A DNA stretch of 64,000 bases from the NCBI GenBank assembly GCA_937146805.1, contig CAKZRR010000036.1:1-64000 (forward strand), written 5' to 3'. The notes below the pieces were generated by a model. The model was not told the origin of the DNA. It saw nothing but the letters and a program-made list of their open reading frames with translations, and did no database searches. Positions 1 to 9,377 of this stretch are shown in pieces; position 1 is the stretch's first letter, and the number at the start of each line of letters is the position of its first letter. The position numbers and the translations under genes are program-made. This DNA is from an uncultured Owenweeksia sp. GTDB lineage: Bacteria; Bacteroidota; Bacteroidia; Flavobacteriales; Schleiferiaceae.

Positions 1-130
1 CATTAGAAAGTTCGATTACATTAGCCCTATTGAAAAACTAAAAAACCGATGTGTTGCATTTATGGGTTGAACACAGCATTGGATTGTTTCCAAAAATTAT
101 TAAAATAACTTTCCAATTTATTCTAAAGGT

Positions 131-859
131 CTAATATTCTATAAGGTAATCGCGGCTTAAGCCGTGCCATTGAGTTGGAGTATAAGTTACGGCTGATTCA
201 ATTGATTTAAAGTTTCGCTTATTACTAGCCAACTTTTCTTCGGGTAAAATGATTCCTGGCCTGCAGTTAACATTGATAATTACAATTTCCTTTTCTTGAA
301 ACTTATACTTCCTCAGTTCAACAACATTATTTAAAAAGCCACATGCAGCCCAATTAACGGGTCGAAGATCTTTGAGTTTTCCTCTATAATATAGCAATGA
401 CGTAGTATCGGTATTAACAAACCTAAAGTCGTTAAGGGTATTATTATCGTTTGTAGAATGATAAGATACAGGAGTTACCACCTGAAATCCCTTCATCTTT
501 TTAGCTTCTACTAAGCAACGCTCGTAAGAGGGCAGCAGCATGGTAGAAATCTGACTCTTTATATCTACGTCATTATAACTACATACGCATTCCTTGAAAG
601 AAAGAGTGTCGATGCTTTTAATCATAATAGTGGTGTCTGCGCTGATGTAACATAAATTAACTTTTGCAACCCAATGAAACTCTCCTTGCACTCCAGAAGC
701 ACCATTATCCTCACAATGTCTAGACATTGTGAATTCCGCAACAACAAGTCTGCTGTTTTGGTAGCCCAATGGATACGTTTTGTATTGTCCAGCGCCACAG
801 CAACCTAATGAAGAAGTGATGCTGGCAATACAGAGATTAATAATTAAAAATAGTTTCAC
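131..859 (-). CDS. Hypothetical secreted protein, cysteine-containing
   Basis: The 242-residue product is not recognised. It opens with a short basic residue, a hydrophobic stretch of about 17 residues and a Cys-Cys pair at about 20-21, so it is exported, possibly as a lipoprotein, although the lipobox (SLGC) is weak. The mature part carries several more cysteines (for example a CVC near residue 90), which would suit a disulfide-bonded envelope protein. The start codon is GTG at 857-859; no ATG precedes it. It is a lone minus-strand gene, with no partner to suggest a role. Confidence 0.6.
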   Translation of the reverse strand: MKLFLIINLCIASITSSLGCCGAGQYKTYPLGYQNSRLVVAEFTMSRHCEDNGASGVQGEFHWVAKVNLCYISADTTIMIKSIDTLSFKECVCSYNDVDIKSQISTMLLPSYERCLVEAKKMKGFQVVTPVSYHSTNDNNTLNDFRFVNTDTTSLLYYRGKLKDLRPVNWAACGFLNNVVELRKYKFQEKEIVIINVNCRPGIILPEEKLASNKRNFKSIESAVTYTPTQWHGLSRDYLIEY

Positions 860-1194
860 GTTGATTCAATTTAACAAATAGAATTCCAAGAGGCTCTACC
901 TTAAGGATGACTTAACCCAATTTACTCAAAAACTAAACGGCCCTAATCATCTTGCAAAGTAGGGCTTAATAATCAATACAGGTGTTATCTGAAGCATCTG
1001 AAACGCCATTTTTTTTAAGGTTTGAGATGTTTTAAGGATGTAATCCGAGTAAGCTTCTAACTCTATATGACCACGCTTAATTGCTTTAGGGTGCGAAATA
1101 TTAATTAACAGATTTCGTTTGATAAAACATAAACATAAAAAAAACGCTACTGGGTTAAACAGCTACTTTTATTCCATTCTTAAAATCAGGGATT
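860..1194. other. Intergenic region between divergent genes, nothing recognised
   Basis: This 335-base AT-rich stretch separates a minus-strand gene from the plus-strand TPR gene. No ORF with coding character, RNA gene or repeat was seen. A TACTTTTA resembling the Bacteroidetes -7 box lies about 25 bases before the TPR gene start, but I found no matching TTG element at the right distance. Confidence 0.4.
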
Positions 1195-4100
1195 ATGATG
1201 GTGTTTCGTCACCTTAGGGTACTGTTTAGCAGTGTGTTATTTTTAACTTCTATGGTTGCCATTGGGCAATCTAGTTTGGTGTCAGAAGATTTTTCTTCTC
1301 CATATCAAAAAGGCTTGGCCTTGTTTAAAAAGGGTCAGTATGGCAATTCGCAACGATTGATGGACGGAGTTGCCAACGAGGAATTTAACAATAGCAGAGA
1401 GGTAAGAGCTTCGGCAGCGTACTATGCAGCGTTATGTGCTATGCGCCTGTACAATGGAGATGCGGCCTCAAGAGTGGAGAAATTCGCGCAAAATTTTGAG
1501 TTAAGCCCTTTGGTTAATCAGCTGTATTTGGAATATGCTAATGCACGATTTAGTTTGAAAAAATATGCCGAAGCCTCTGTTTATTATGAAAAGGTAAATA
1601 CTTACCGTATTAACGAAGAACAAAAAAGCGAGTTTCAGTTTAAAGCGGCTTATGCTCATATGCACAACGGGCAAACTGAAAAGGCACGCGCGCTGTTCTT
1701 TGATTTAAAGGATAAAAACACTGAGTTTAGTAATTCGTCAAAATATTATTATGCGCACTTATTGTATGTAGATTCAAATTATACCGAGGCGCTAACTAAC
1801 TTTTTACCGCTGGTAGATGATGCTACTTTTGGCCCATTAATACCTTATTACTTAGCCCATATTTATTACAAACTGGAAAATTTTGATAAGCTGCTTGAAA
1901 TAGGTGAGGAGCTAGTGGAAGCGGCTACACCAACACGCGCGCCCGAAATTGCCAAGCTGGTTGCAGATGCTTTTTACAACCGAAATGATTTTGTGAATGC
2001 AGCCAAATACCTTGATTTATACAAGAGTAAGGGTGGTAAGCTTTCGCAAGATGACCACTTTCAAATAGGTTATGCGCACTACCAATCCAAAAATTACCAT
2101 GAGGCAATACAATCTTTCAATAAAATTGTAAAAGGTAAAAAGAGCCTTCGCCAATCGGCTTATTACCATTTGGGAGATTGCTATTTAAAAATAGATGACA
2201 AGCAGAAGGCCATTACAGCGTTTAAAGCGGCCTCGGAATTGAGTACGGATGAAGCCACACGCGAGGATGCCTATTTTAACTATGCCAAATTGGTTTACGA
2301 GTTTTCAGATCCTTATGAAGATGCCATAAGTACTTTGTCCTCTTATTTGGAGGAGTTTCCAGCTTCAACTCACAAAAAGGAAGTGCATCGTTACTTAGCC
2401 AACTTATACATAACCACTAAAGATTACGATAGAGCTTTATTGGCCATTCGGGAAACGGGTTTGGACTCTCCCGAGATGCAAGCGGCCTATCAAAAAATCT
2501 CCTTTTTTAGAGCTTCGGAACTGTTTAAAGCTTTGCGTTTTGTAGGTGCGCTCAATAAATACAAAGAGTCGTTGCGCTACCCGCTAAACAATGCCCTAGT
2601 GGCCTTGGCTAATTACTGGAGTGGTGAAAGTCACTATAGATTAGGTGATTACGAAAATGCCTTGGCTTCGTTTGAAAAGTTTAGAAGCACCAATGGTTCG
2701 TATAACATGAGCGAGTTCTCTTTATCGCACTATCAAACAGCTTATTGCCATTACAAAAAGTTTGAGTTTGATAATGCCGCAGCGCATTTTAGAGATTATG
2801 TAAAACATGGTAAAACCGCTGATCCAAGATTGCCAGATGCCTATTTGCGAATGGCCGATTGCTATATGCTTAAAGGAGACTATTTGGTGGCTGGCGAGTT
2901 TTACAGTAAGGCGCTTCAGGTGAAAACCAATGAACCGGATTATGCCTTATTTAAAAGTGGAGAATGTTTGGGTTTAGCAGGTAAAAAAGAGAAAAAAGTA
3001 ATTAAGCTACAGACTTTGTTGCGCGATTATCCTAACTCGGTGTATGCCGAAGAAGCCCAGTTTTTAATTGCAAACACGTATTTACAATTAGATGATAACC
3101 GAATGGCGGAATCTTCTTTTAATCAGTTTATACAGCAAAACCCAAAATCGAAGTGGGTGGCAAAAGCCAAGCTGCAAAAAGGGTTGGTGTACAGTAATAA
3201 TGACCAGAACGAAAAGGCTATTGCCGCTTTTAAGCTGGTGGTAAACGAGTATGCTGGTAGCGAAGAATCTATTGAAGCGGTGGGTTTAGCTAGATTGGTG
3301 TACGCCCGGATGAATAAAATTGATGACTATTTAGACTGGGTTGGGGATTTGAGTTTTGTAAACTTTAGCAAAGGAACGCTGGATTCCACCTCTTATAACA
3401 CCGCCTTTGACCAATACTCTACAGGAAACTGTGAAGGAGCCATTAGCGGTTTTGAAACCTACTTGAGGCGTTTTGAAAAAGGCTTATTTGTGTTAAAAGC
3501 CAATTACTATATGGCCGATTGTGCATTAAAAGCACAAAACGAGGAAATGGCAGCTGAGGCCTATCAAAATATATTGGATTCACCTCAAAATGAATACACT
3601 AAGGAAGCTACCCATTATTGGGCTGATAAGTATTATTACGAGAAAAACTATCCCAAGGCATTGGTTTTATATGATAACTTAACGCAATTGGTAAGTAGCA
3701 AAGCTCAAGGTTTAGCTGCGCAAACAGGCATTATGCGTTCGTCTTTAGCTTTAGGAGATACCAAAAAAGCCAGTGTATATGCGCAGCTTATTTTAGATTC
3801 TGAAATTTCGGATGACGCCTTAAAGCAAGAATGTGTAGGTGCCTTAGCTCAACTACAATTGGAAGAGGAAGATTATGAGGGAGCCATTGAAAATTTAGAC
3901 TGGTTAATAGCCAACACGGGAGGCGAAACCAAGGCCAAGGCTATGTATCAATTAGCGGAGGTACGCTTTAAGCAAAATTTATACGAAGCATCTACCCGTA
4001 TGGTGTATAAAATGATTGAGGAGTTGCCCGATAGAAAAGAATGGAAGTTAAAAGGCACCATTTTAATAGCCCGAAATTATTGGATGCAGGAAGATATTTT

Positions 4101-4323
4101 TCAAGCCAATTATGCTTTGGATTTTGTAATAGCGGCTGATTATAACGCAGAAATTACGCAAAATGCCAAAGATCTTAAATCGGAAATTGCCATGGCCGAA
4201 CAGCGTAAAGCACAAATGATGAAGCAAGAATTACAGCGTAAGTCTGATTCGTTAGACATGGACGCGGGAAATGGAATTCAAATTATTGATGAAAAGGAAG
4301 AGGTGCAAGACAGCCTTCGCTAA
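1195..4323 (+). CDS. Large secreted tetratricopeptide repeat (TPR) protein
   Basis: The 1042-residue protein has a signal peptide (about residues 1-25, ending in a GQ typical of flavobacterial exports). Helical TPR-like units then run almost the whole length, with recurring A-Y-Y and Y-x-x-A positions in 34-residue periods. A charged, probably coiled tail follows from about residue 1000 (MAEQRKAQMMKQELQ). TPR solenoids of this size act as periplasmic protein-binding scaffolds. The next gene, an outer-membrane beta-barrel, starts 9 bases downstream, so the two are almost certainly co-transcribed and probably function together. The role is unknown; a T9SS-type TPR protein such as PorW/SprE is an alternative, but I see no specific match. 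Confidence 0.85.
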   Translation: MMVFRHLRVLFSSVLFLTSMVAIGQSSLVSEDFSSPYQKGLALFKKGQYGNSQRLMDGVANEEFNNSREVRASAAYYAALCAMRLYNGDAASRVEKFAQNFELSPLVNQLYLEYANARFSLKKYAEASVYYEKVNTYRINEEQKSEFQFKAAYAHMHNGQTEKARALFFDLKDKNTEFSNSSKYYYAHLLYVDSNYTEALTNFLPLVDDATFGPLIPYYLAHIYYKLENFDKLLEIGEELVEAATPTRAPEIAKLVADAFYNRNDFVNAAKYLDLYKSKGGKLSQDDHFQIGYAHYQSKNYHEAIQSFNKIVKGKKSLRQSAYYHLGDCYLKIDDKQKAITAFKAASELSTDEATREDAYFNYAKLVYEFSDPYEDAISTLSSYLEEFPASTHKKEVHRYLANLYITTKDYDRALLAIRETGLDSPEMQAAYQKISFFRASELFKALRFVGALNKYKESLRYPLNNALVALANYWSGESHYRLGDYENALASFEKFRSTNGSYNMSEFSLSHYQTAYCHYKKFEFDNAAAHFRDYVKHGKTADPRLPDAYLRMADCYMLKGDYLVAGEFYSKALQVKTNEPDYALFKSGECLGLAGKKEKKVIKLQTLLRDYPNSVYAEEAQFLIANTYLQLDDNRMAESSFNQFIQQNPKSKWVAKAKLQKGLVYSNNDQNEKAIAAFKLVVNEYAGSEESIEAVGLARLVYARMNKIDDYLDWVGDLSFVNFSKGTLDSTSYNTAFDQYSTGNCEGAISGFETYLRRFEKGLFVLKANYYMADCALKAQNEEMAAEAYQNILDSPQNEYTKEATHYWADKYYYEKNYPKALVLYDNLTQLVSSKAQGLAAQTGIMRSSLALGDTKKASVYAQLILDSEISDDALKQECVGALAQLQLEEEDYEGAIENLDWLIANTGGETKAKAMYQLAEVRFKQNLYEASTRMVYKMIEELPDRKEWKLKGTILIARNYWMQEDIFQANYALDFVIAADYNAEITQNAKDLKSEIAMAEQRKAQMMKQELQRKSDSLDMDAGNGIQIIDEKEEVQDSLR

Positions 4324-4332
4324 AAAGATACT

Positions 4333-6048
4333 ATGAAATTTACAAAACAATTTTTAGGAGTACTATTGGTGATGGGAGCCACTGCTTGGGGGCAGAAAGG
4401 AGACCCTATTGGGCAGATTGAGCTTAGGGTAACCGATAAATACAAGGCGCAAGTAGGGGAGGCCACCAAGTATTCGGACATGCCGAAATTTGAAGATACC
4501 ACTACTACCAAATTGCGTGTGAACTATGGCATTAATAGCCAACCGGTTCCTATTCATTACAAACCAGAACCTATTAGTGCCGCACGTATTAGGATTGAAA
4601 GAGTTCCACAGCTATACAAAGGTATGGTGCGTGCGGGCTATGGTTTGTATAATAGTCCGTTTTTAGATGTGTATTGGAACAGCGGGCGTACTTCTAAAAT
4701 GAGCTATGGCTTTTGGGGCGAGCATTATTCATTTAGCAAAGGCGTAAAAGAAACGGTGTACGAAAAAAATGGGCTTAGCAATAATCAGTTAGGGGGCTAT
4801 TATAATCGCTTTTACAAGAATTACAGCCTACGTACCAAGGCGTTTGGCAAGTGGGATAAATACAGTTATTACGGAGTGGATAAGCTGCCTAATAAATCGG
4901 ATAGTTTGGGTATTCCGGAAGTTTTAGGTGACCCTGATTTTAACTGGTATCGACAGTATCAGGTAGAGGCTACCTTAAGCGAGCGAAATGCTAAAGACTT
5001 AGGTTGGCTAAGTGATTTAAGCTTTATTTATTATAATTTTTCGGATAAGATTGATAGTAAGGAAAACTTAGTGGATTTACATTCGGATTGGGCTCTACCG
5101 GCAGGTAAGTACCAATTAGATTTAGGGTTGGGGATTAACTATTTTGGAACCAGCTTTGATTCTATAGTAAAAGGAAATCAGTCGTATTTTACCTTTTTGG
5201 CCAACCCCAGTGTAAGCACCACGGTTAAAAACATGCTTTTCGATTTTGGTTTTAATTTATTCTTAACCAGCTACAAGGCCGATTGGGAAATTAACTCGCA
5301 AGGCAATGGATATTTTTTACCAGTAATAAAAATGCAAATACCTTTTGTACAGGATGTTATCACGCTTAAAGCGGGAATGAAGGGGGATTTAAAGCAGAAC
5401 TCGTACCGCCAAATAACCAAGGATAATAACTATGTGGTACCAGGTGACACCTTAAAGCCCACTCGAAATATTGATTTATACGTAGGTTTTCATGGTATTT
5501 TAAGTGCCAGTACTTCCTTTAATTTGATAGGAGGAATTACCTTTAATAAAGACATGGCCTTGTATTATCGTAACCCAATTTACCAGCGATTAGATAGTAT
5601 GGCGGTTACCCATTTAGATGTACGTTACAGCAACAATACCTCTTTTTATGTAAGAGGAGAACTGGCCACCAACATTAAAAATAACTTACAGCTAAATGTA
5701 TTTGGTGAGTTGAGAACCTTTGATGTAGATACGGAACTGGAAGCTTGGCATATGCCTGGGTTTACAGGAGGTATAAATGTGGATTATACGATCAAAGAAA
5801 AATTAAAGCTAAACAGCTCATGGGATTTTGTAGGCGCTAGAACGGCCTTTGCTTCGGATTTAAATCCCGATTTAGATAATGAATTACCGGCCTATTTAGA
5901 TGTGGGCTTAGGAGCCGAATACCTTTTTAATACACGCTTAAGTGCTTTTTTAAACGTAACCAATCTGCTTAACAATAAGTACGATATGTACTTGGGGTAC
6001 AAAGCACAAAGCATTAACTTTTTAATGGGCTTTACCTATAAGTTGTAA
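4333..6048 (+). CDS. Outer-membrane beta-barrel protein, TonB-receptor-like without plug
   Basis: The 571-residue product has a signal peptide (about 1-20). It then shows alternating hydrophobic/polar strands rich in Tyr, Phe, Trp and Asn turns, ending in an aromatic-rich C-terminal strand (FLMGFTYKL), as expected of an outer-membrane barrel. The C-terminal part (about 520-571, with LNVTNLLNNKYD) resembles the end of TonB-dependent receptors. At 571 residues it is shorter than true receptors, and I see neither a TonB box nor a plug domain at the N-terminus. It follows the TPR gene by 9 bases. It may form a pore or anchor together with that TPR protein; the substrate is unknown. Confidence 0.75.
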   Translation: MKFTKQFLGVLLVMGATAWGQKGDPIGQIELRVTDKYKAQVGEATKYSDMPKFEDTTTTKLRVNYGINSQPVPIHYKPEPISAARIRIERVPQLYKGMVRAGYGLYNSPFLDVYWNSGRTSKMSYGFWGEHYSFSKGVKETVYEKNGLSNNQLGGYYNRFYKNYSLRTKAFGKWDKYSYYGVDKLPNKSDSLGIPEVLGDPDFNWYRQYQVEATLSERNAKDLGWLSDLSFIYYNFSDKIDSKENLVDLHSDWALPAGKYQLDLGLGINYFGTSFDSIVKGNQSYFTFLANPSVSTTVKNMLFDFGFNLFLTSYKADWEINSQGNGYFLPVIKMQIPFVQDVITLKAGMKGDLKQNSYRQITKDNNYVVPGDTLKPTRNIDLYVGFHGILSASTSFNLIGGITFNKDMALYYRNPIYQRLDSMAVTHLDVRYSNNTSFYVRGELATNIKNNLQLNVFGELRTFDVDTELEAWHMPGFTGGINVDYTIKEKLKLNSSWDFVGARTAFASDLNPDLDNELPAYLDVGLGAEYLFNTRLSAFLNVTNLLNNKYDMYLGYKAQSINFLMGFTYKL

Positions 6049-6137
6049 TGGCTTGTCTACCTCGAATAGTGGTACTCAAATGAGTCGCTAATCAGAAGCT
6101 ATTATTTTTTAGTTCAATTATTTTGATAGCTTAATTT

Positions 6138-7436
6138 ATGAGGAGTTTAATTTTACTGTTCGGATTCTTAGGATTGTTTTCTTGTAAAAAAGACAAGAAA
6201 GAAACTCTAGCTATCGCTGGTCAGCCCAATATATTATTGATAATAGCTGATGATGTAGGTATCGATGCCAGCCCCGGTTATGCTGTGGGTAGTCAATTGC
6301 CAAAAATGCCGAATCTAGAAAAGTTAATGAGCGAAGGGTTGGTATTTGATAACGCTTGGTCGTTTCCAGTTTGCTCACCAACCCGTGCTTCCATTTTAAC
6401 CGGTAAGTATGGTGTGCATACAGGCGTATTAAACGCTACCAATGCCGCTACCATTGGCAACAACGAATTATCCATTCAGCGGTATTTGGATAATAATACT
6501 GGACAAGCATACGCCCATAGTATTTTTGGTAAATGGCATTTATCTAATAATGCCAATAGTCCAACTGCACTTGGAGTGGGCACTTATGCTGGTATTTTAC
6601 GAGGTGCGGTACCGGATTATTTTAATTGGACACTTACAAAAGATGGCAAAAGCAACATCAGTACGGAATACTGTACCAGCCAAATAACGGATATGGCGAT
6701 GGAGTGGATTGAAGCTCAAACCAAACCTTGGTTTTGCTGGCTTGGTTATACAGCAGCCCATACCCCCTTGCACTTACCTCCAGATTCAATGCACAGTCAA
6801 GGTGCTTTACCGAGCGATTCTAGCAGTGTCAACGCCAACCCTATACCGTATTTTTTGGCTATGATAGAATCGATTGACTTTGAACTTGGGCGAATTTTGA
6901 ATTCATTAAGTGCAACTGAAAGAGCCAATACTGTGGTAATTTATATTGGAGATAATGGAACCAGTCGACAAGTTTTACAAGGGCCTTATCGTCCGGCCCA
7001 AAGTAAAGGTAGCTTATATCAAGGGGGTATTCATGTGCCGTTGGTGGTTTCGGGTTATGGAGTAGAGCGAAAGGGTGAACGAGAAACGGCCTTGATAAAT
7101 TCTGCAGATTTGTTTACTACTATTTCGGAGATAGCTGGAGTAGAGACACCTGTATATGAAAACAGTTACTCATTTAAACCACTATTATATTCCGCTATAG
7201 CGGGAAAAAGAAAATACAATTACTCGGAAGTGTTAAGTAGTGATTTTACAAAATCGGGTTATACGATAAGAGATAGCCAATACAAGTTGATAGTGTTTGA
7301 TGATGGTATGAATGTGATGTACGACTTATTGGCGGATGCCTATGAATCTACCAATTTGCTAAACGGAACGTTAACAGCTGCTGAGAATGATGCTTTATTG
7401 GCTTTGCAGCAAGAAGCACAACTAATTAGAAATTAA
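6138..7436 (+). CDS. Sulfatase (arylsulfatase family S1), lipoprotein
   Basis: The 432-residue lipoprotein (lipobox LFSC, Cys at about 16) is a type I sulfatase. It has the N-terminal metal ligands (NILLIIADDVG), the sulfatase signature CSPTRASILTGKYG with Cys79 as the residue converted to formylglycine, GKWHL, an HTPLHLP segment and a DNG motif near residue 275. Such enzymes hydrolyse sulfate esters, in marine Bacteroidota often on algal polysaccharides. The substrate cannot be read here, and no glycoside hydrolase or SusCD pair is nearby, so this is not an obvious polysaccharide utilisation locus. Maturation needs a separate formylglycine-generating enzyme or anaerobic sulfatase-maturating enzyme, not in this window. 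It forms a pair with the YHYH gene 13 bases downstream. Confidence 0.9.
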   Translation: MRSLILLFGFLGLFSCKKDKKETLAIAGQPNILLIIADDVGIDASPGYAVGSQLPKMPNLEKLMSEGLVFDNAWSFPVCSPTRASILTGKYGVHTGVLNATNAATIGNNELSIQRYLDNNTGQAYAHSIFGKWHLSNNANSPTALGVGTYAGILRGAVPDYFNWTLTKDGKSNISTEYCTSQITDMAMEWIEAQTKPWFCWLGYTAAHTPLHLPPDSMHSQGALPSDSSSVNANPIPYFLAMIESIDFELGRILNSLSATERANTVVIYIGDNGTSRQVLQGPYRPAQSKGSLYQGGIHVPLVVSGYGVERKGERETALINSADLFTTISEIAGVETPVYENSYSFKPLLYSAIAGKRKYNYSEVLSSDFTKSGYTIRDSQYKLIVFDDGMNVMYDLLADAYESTNLLNGTLTAAENDALLALQQEAQLIRN

Positions 7437-7449
7437 TAAAAGGTACGAA

Positions 7450-8406
7450 ATGGGAGTTGGGAAGAAAACGCTAGTGGTACTGGTAGGGCTGGGTATTGTT
7501 GCAACCGCTTGTAAAAAGGATAAGGAAACAGAGGGCGAAAGTTGTACTAGCGATCAAAGTTTGGATGATAGTCGAGGCGTTTGTACCGAAACCTTAAGTT
7601 GGCAAAATGCTTTTTCGGAAAGCCAACAAGGAAACTTCAGGGTTATTAATGTTAATAGTATCCCGGTGCATAAGGTGGGTAAGTTTGGTCAAGGGACTGG
7701 TTCTTTAAACCCAAATGCTATTAGTGAGCAATCAGAAAGTTACAGTATTAGTATCAATCCATCGGAGGCTAGTCAATTTACACCCTTATTATTGACAACA
7801 GGAAGTACGGTAGGACCCCAATACTCGTTTGGAATTTTACTGAATGGTGTGGAATTAGATCCCGTAGCAGCCGAACCTTTTCCGCATACATCTCGTACCG
7901 ACCCAAATGTTAACTGGGAGTGGAATTTGGAGGCACTTAACGTAAATCTTGGTCTGGATTGCAATAATGCGCATGTACAGCCTAATGGTAAGTATCATTA
8001 CCATGGTAAGCCTACTCGGTTTTTAACAAGACTGGGTATTTCTGATTCTAAAATGAATTTAATTGGCTATGCTGCTGATGGGTTTCCCATCTATTATAAA
8101 TACGCCTTTGATAACGCCACAGATAGCACCTCTGCCGTTGAAACAATGAAAAGTAGTTATCAATTAAAGCAAGGCAATAGATCTGGTGATGGCTTAACCG
8201 CACCTTGTGGAGCATTTGATGGAATCTATTCTAATGATTATGAGTTTGTAGATGGCTTAGGTGATTTAGATGAAGCAAACGGAAGGAGTGGGGTAACTCC
8301 TGAGTTTCCAAATGGCACCTACTATTATGTTCTTACCGATGAGTTCCCTAGCATACCTCGTATGTTTAGAGGCAGTCCTTCGATTGATTTTAAAATTGGT
8401 CCTTAA
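7450..8406 (+). CDS. YHYH domain lipoprotein
   Basis: The 318-residue protein is a lipoprotein (ATAC lipobox, Cys about 21, followed by a KKDKE tether). It carries the signature of the YHYH family (NGKYHYHGKP at about residues 179-188), followed by a conserved GYAADGFPIYY segment and a C-terminal GTYYYVLTDEFP block. YHYH proteins are widespread in marine bacteria and lack a settled biochemical function; the His-rich motif suggests metal binding (inference). It follows the sulfatase by 13 bases and both are surface-type lipoproteins, so a joint role is likely. Its stop TAA shares the palindrome TTAA with the stop of the convergent hydrolase gene. Confidence 0.85.
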   Translation: MGVGKKTLVVLVGLGIVATACKKDKETEGESCTSDQSLDDSRGVCTETLSWQNAFSESQQGNFRVINVNSIPVHKVGKFGQGTGSLNPNAISEQSESYSISINPSEASQFTPLLLTTGSTVGPQYSFGILLNGVELDPVAAEPFPHTSRTDPNVNWEWNLEALNVNLGLDCNNAHVQPNGKYHYHGKPTRFLTRLGISDSKMNLIGYAADGFPIYYKYAFDNATDSTSAVETMKSSYQLKQGNRSGDGLTAPCGAFDGIYSNDYEFVDGLGDLDEANGRSGVTPEFPNGTYYYVLTDEFPSIPRMFRGSPSIDFKIGP

Positions 8407-9314
8407 GGGTTTACAAACTCTTTAATAGCCTTAATGGTTTCTAAGGTTTTTTCTTCTTGTACAAAATGCCCACAATCATAAGTTGCTACCTGTGCTTGCG
8501 GTAATCTCCTTTTCCAAATTTCGAGATATTCGGTCGAAATGAATTCATCTTGGGAGCCCCATAAAATCAGCCATGGCTTATCAGATAATGAATCTAACAA
8601 TTTCCATTGTTGACCATACCATTCAGAGGAACCTACCAAGCTTTTTCCCATATTTAAAAGGCCGTAGCGTGAGTTTTTGTTTGGAAAAGGTTTTACGTAG
8701 TGCTGGTGTACATTTTTACTCAAGTTTTGCTTGTCTGAAAAACCTTTTTTGAGCAGCATTTTAGGGGATACATTCATTTTTAGATACATAAACTTGCCCA
8801 ATGAGCTGTTTATTACTTTATCAACTTTTATTGCTGACTCATTCTGAGCTGTTTCCCAAAGCCAAGTATTAAACAGTACTATTTTTTGGATTCGATCTTT
8901 ATTTTCAATGGCGGCTGCTAAACCTATAGGACCACCAAAATCGTGCACTACCAAAGTAATTCCACTAAGGTTTAAATCTTTTATAAATAAGCTTAAATTT
9001 TTGGCATGGTCTTCAGGTCTTCCTTTAAAGTTATTAGGTTTATCTGATAATCCAAAACCAATATGATCTATAGCAATACAGCGATGGGTTTTGGAAAGTT
9101 CCTTGATAAAATCGCGATATAAAAAAGACCAGGTTGGGGTGCCATGAACGAATAGAATAATATCTCCAGTTCCTTCATCTATGTAGTGCATGTTGCCTGC
9201 TTTAACTGGGTGGTAATGGCTCTTAAAGGGGTACAGACTGGTGTCAATCCAGCTTTGGGCTAGGGCAGAATTCATAAGTGTAAAAATGCTTAAGGCAGTT
9301 AGTATAAACTTCAT
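8403..9314 (-). CDS. Secreted alpha/beta hydrolase, haloalkane dehalogenase/epoxide hydrolase-like
   Basis: An alpha/beta-hydrolase fold protein of 303 residues with a cleavable signal peptide (about 1-19). It has the oxyanion HGTPTWSFLYR motif. The nucleophile elbow is VVHDFGG, so the nucleophile is Asp125 rather than Ser, which places it with haloalkane dehalogenases and epoxide hydrolases. His283 (CGHF) completes the triad, and the acid is probably in the SQDEF segment. The HGxP position that is Asn or Glu in dehalogenases is Thr here, so halide binding is uncertain. I chose ATG at 9314; a TTG at 9332 would put six residues before the signal peptide. The export signal is unusual for these mostly cytoplasmic enzymes. 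Confidence 0.8.
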   Translation of the reverse strand: MKFILTALSIFTLMNSALAQSWIDTSLYPFKSHYHPVKAGNMHYIDEGTGDIILFVHGTPTWSFLYRDFIKELSKTHRCIAIDHIGFGLSDKPNNFKGRPEDHAKNLSLFIKDLNLSGITLVVHDFGGPIGLAAAIENKDRIQKIVLFNTWLWETAQNESAIKVDKVINSSLGKFMYLKMNVSPKMLLKKGFSDKQNLSKNVHQHYVKPFPNKNSRYGLLNMGKSLVGSSEWYGQQWKLLDSLSDKPWLILWGSQDEFISTEYLEIWKRRLPQAQVATYDCGHFVQEEKTLETIKAIKEFVNP

Positions 9315-9377
9315 CTCTAATTGTTTAGGCAAAGTTGCGGTACTCAGAGCACTTTAAAAATGGTATAAACCATCATT

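Noticed and set aside
4320-4557. Minus-strand frames of 63-64 codons at the start of the barrel gene
   Set aside because: They are opposite the signal peptide and first strands of a convincing outer-membrane protein, with no own pattern.
6442-6687. 81-codon plus-strand frame inside the sulfatase gene
   Set aside because: It is an out-of-frame overlap with the catalytic region of the sulfatase and shows no family pattern.
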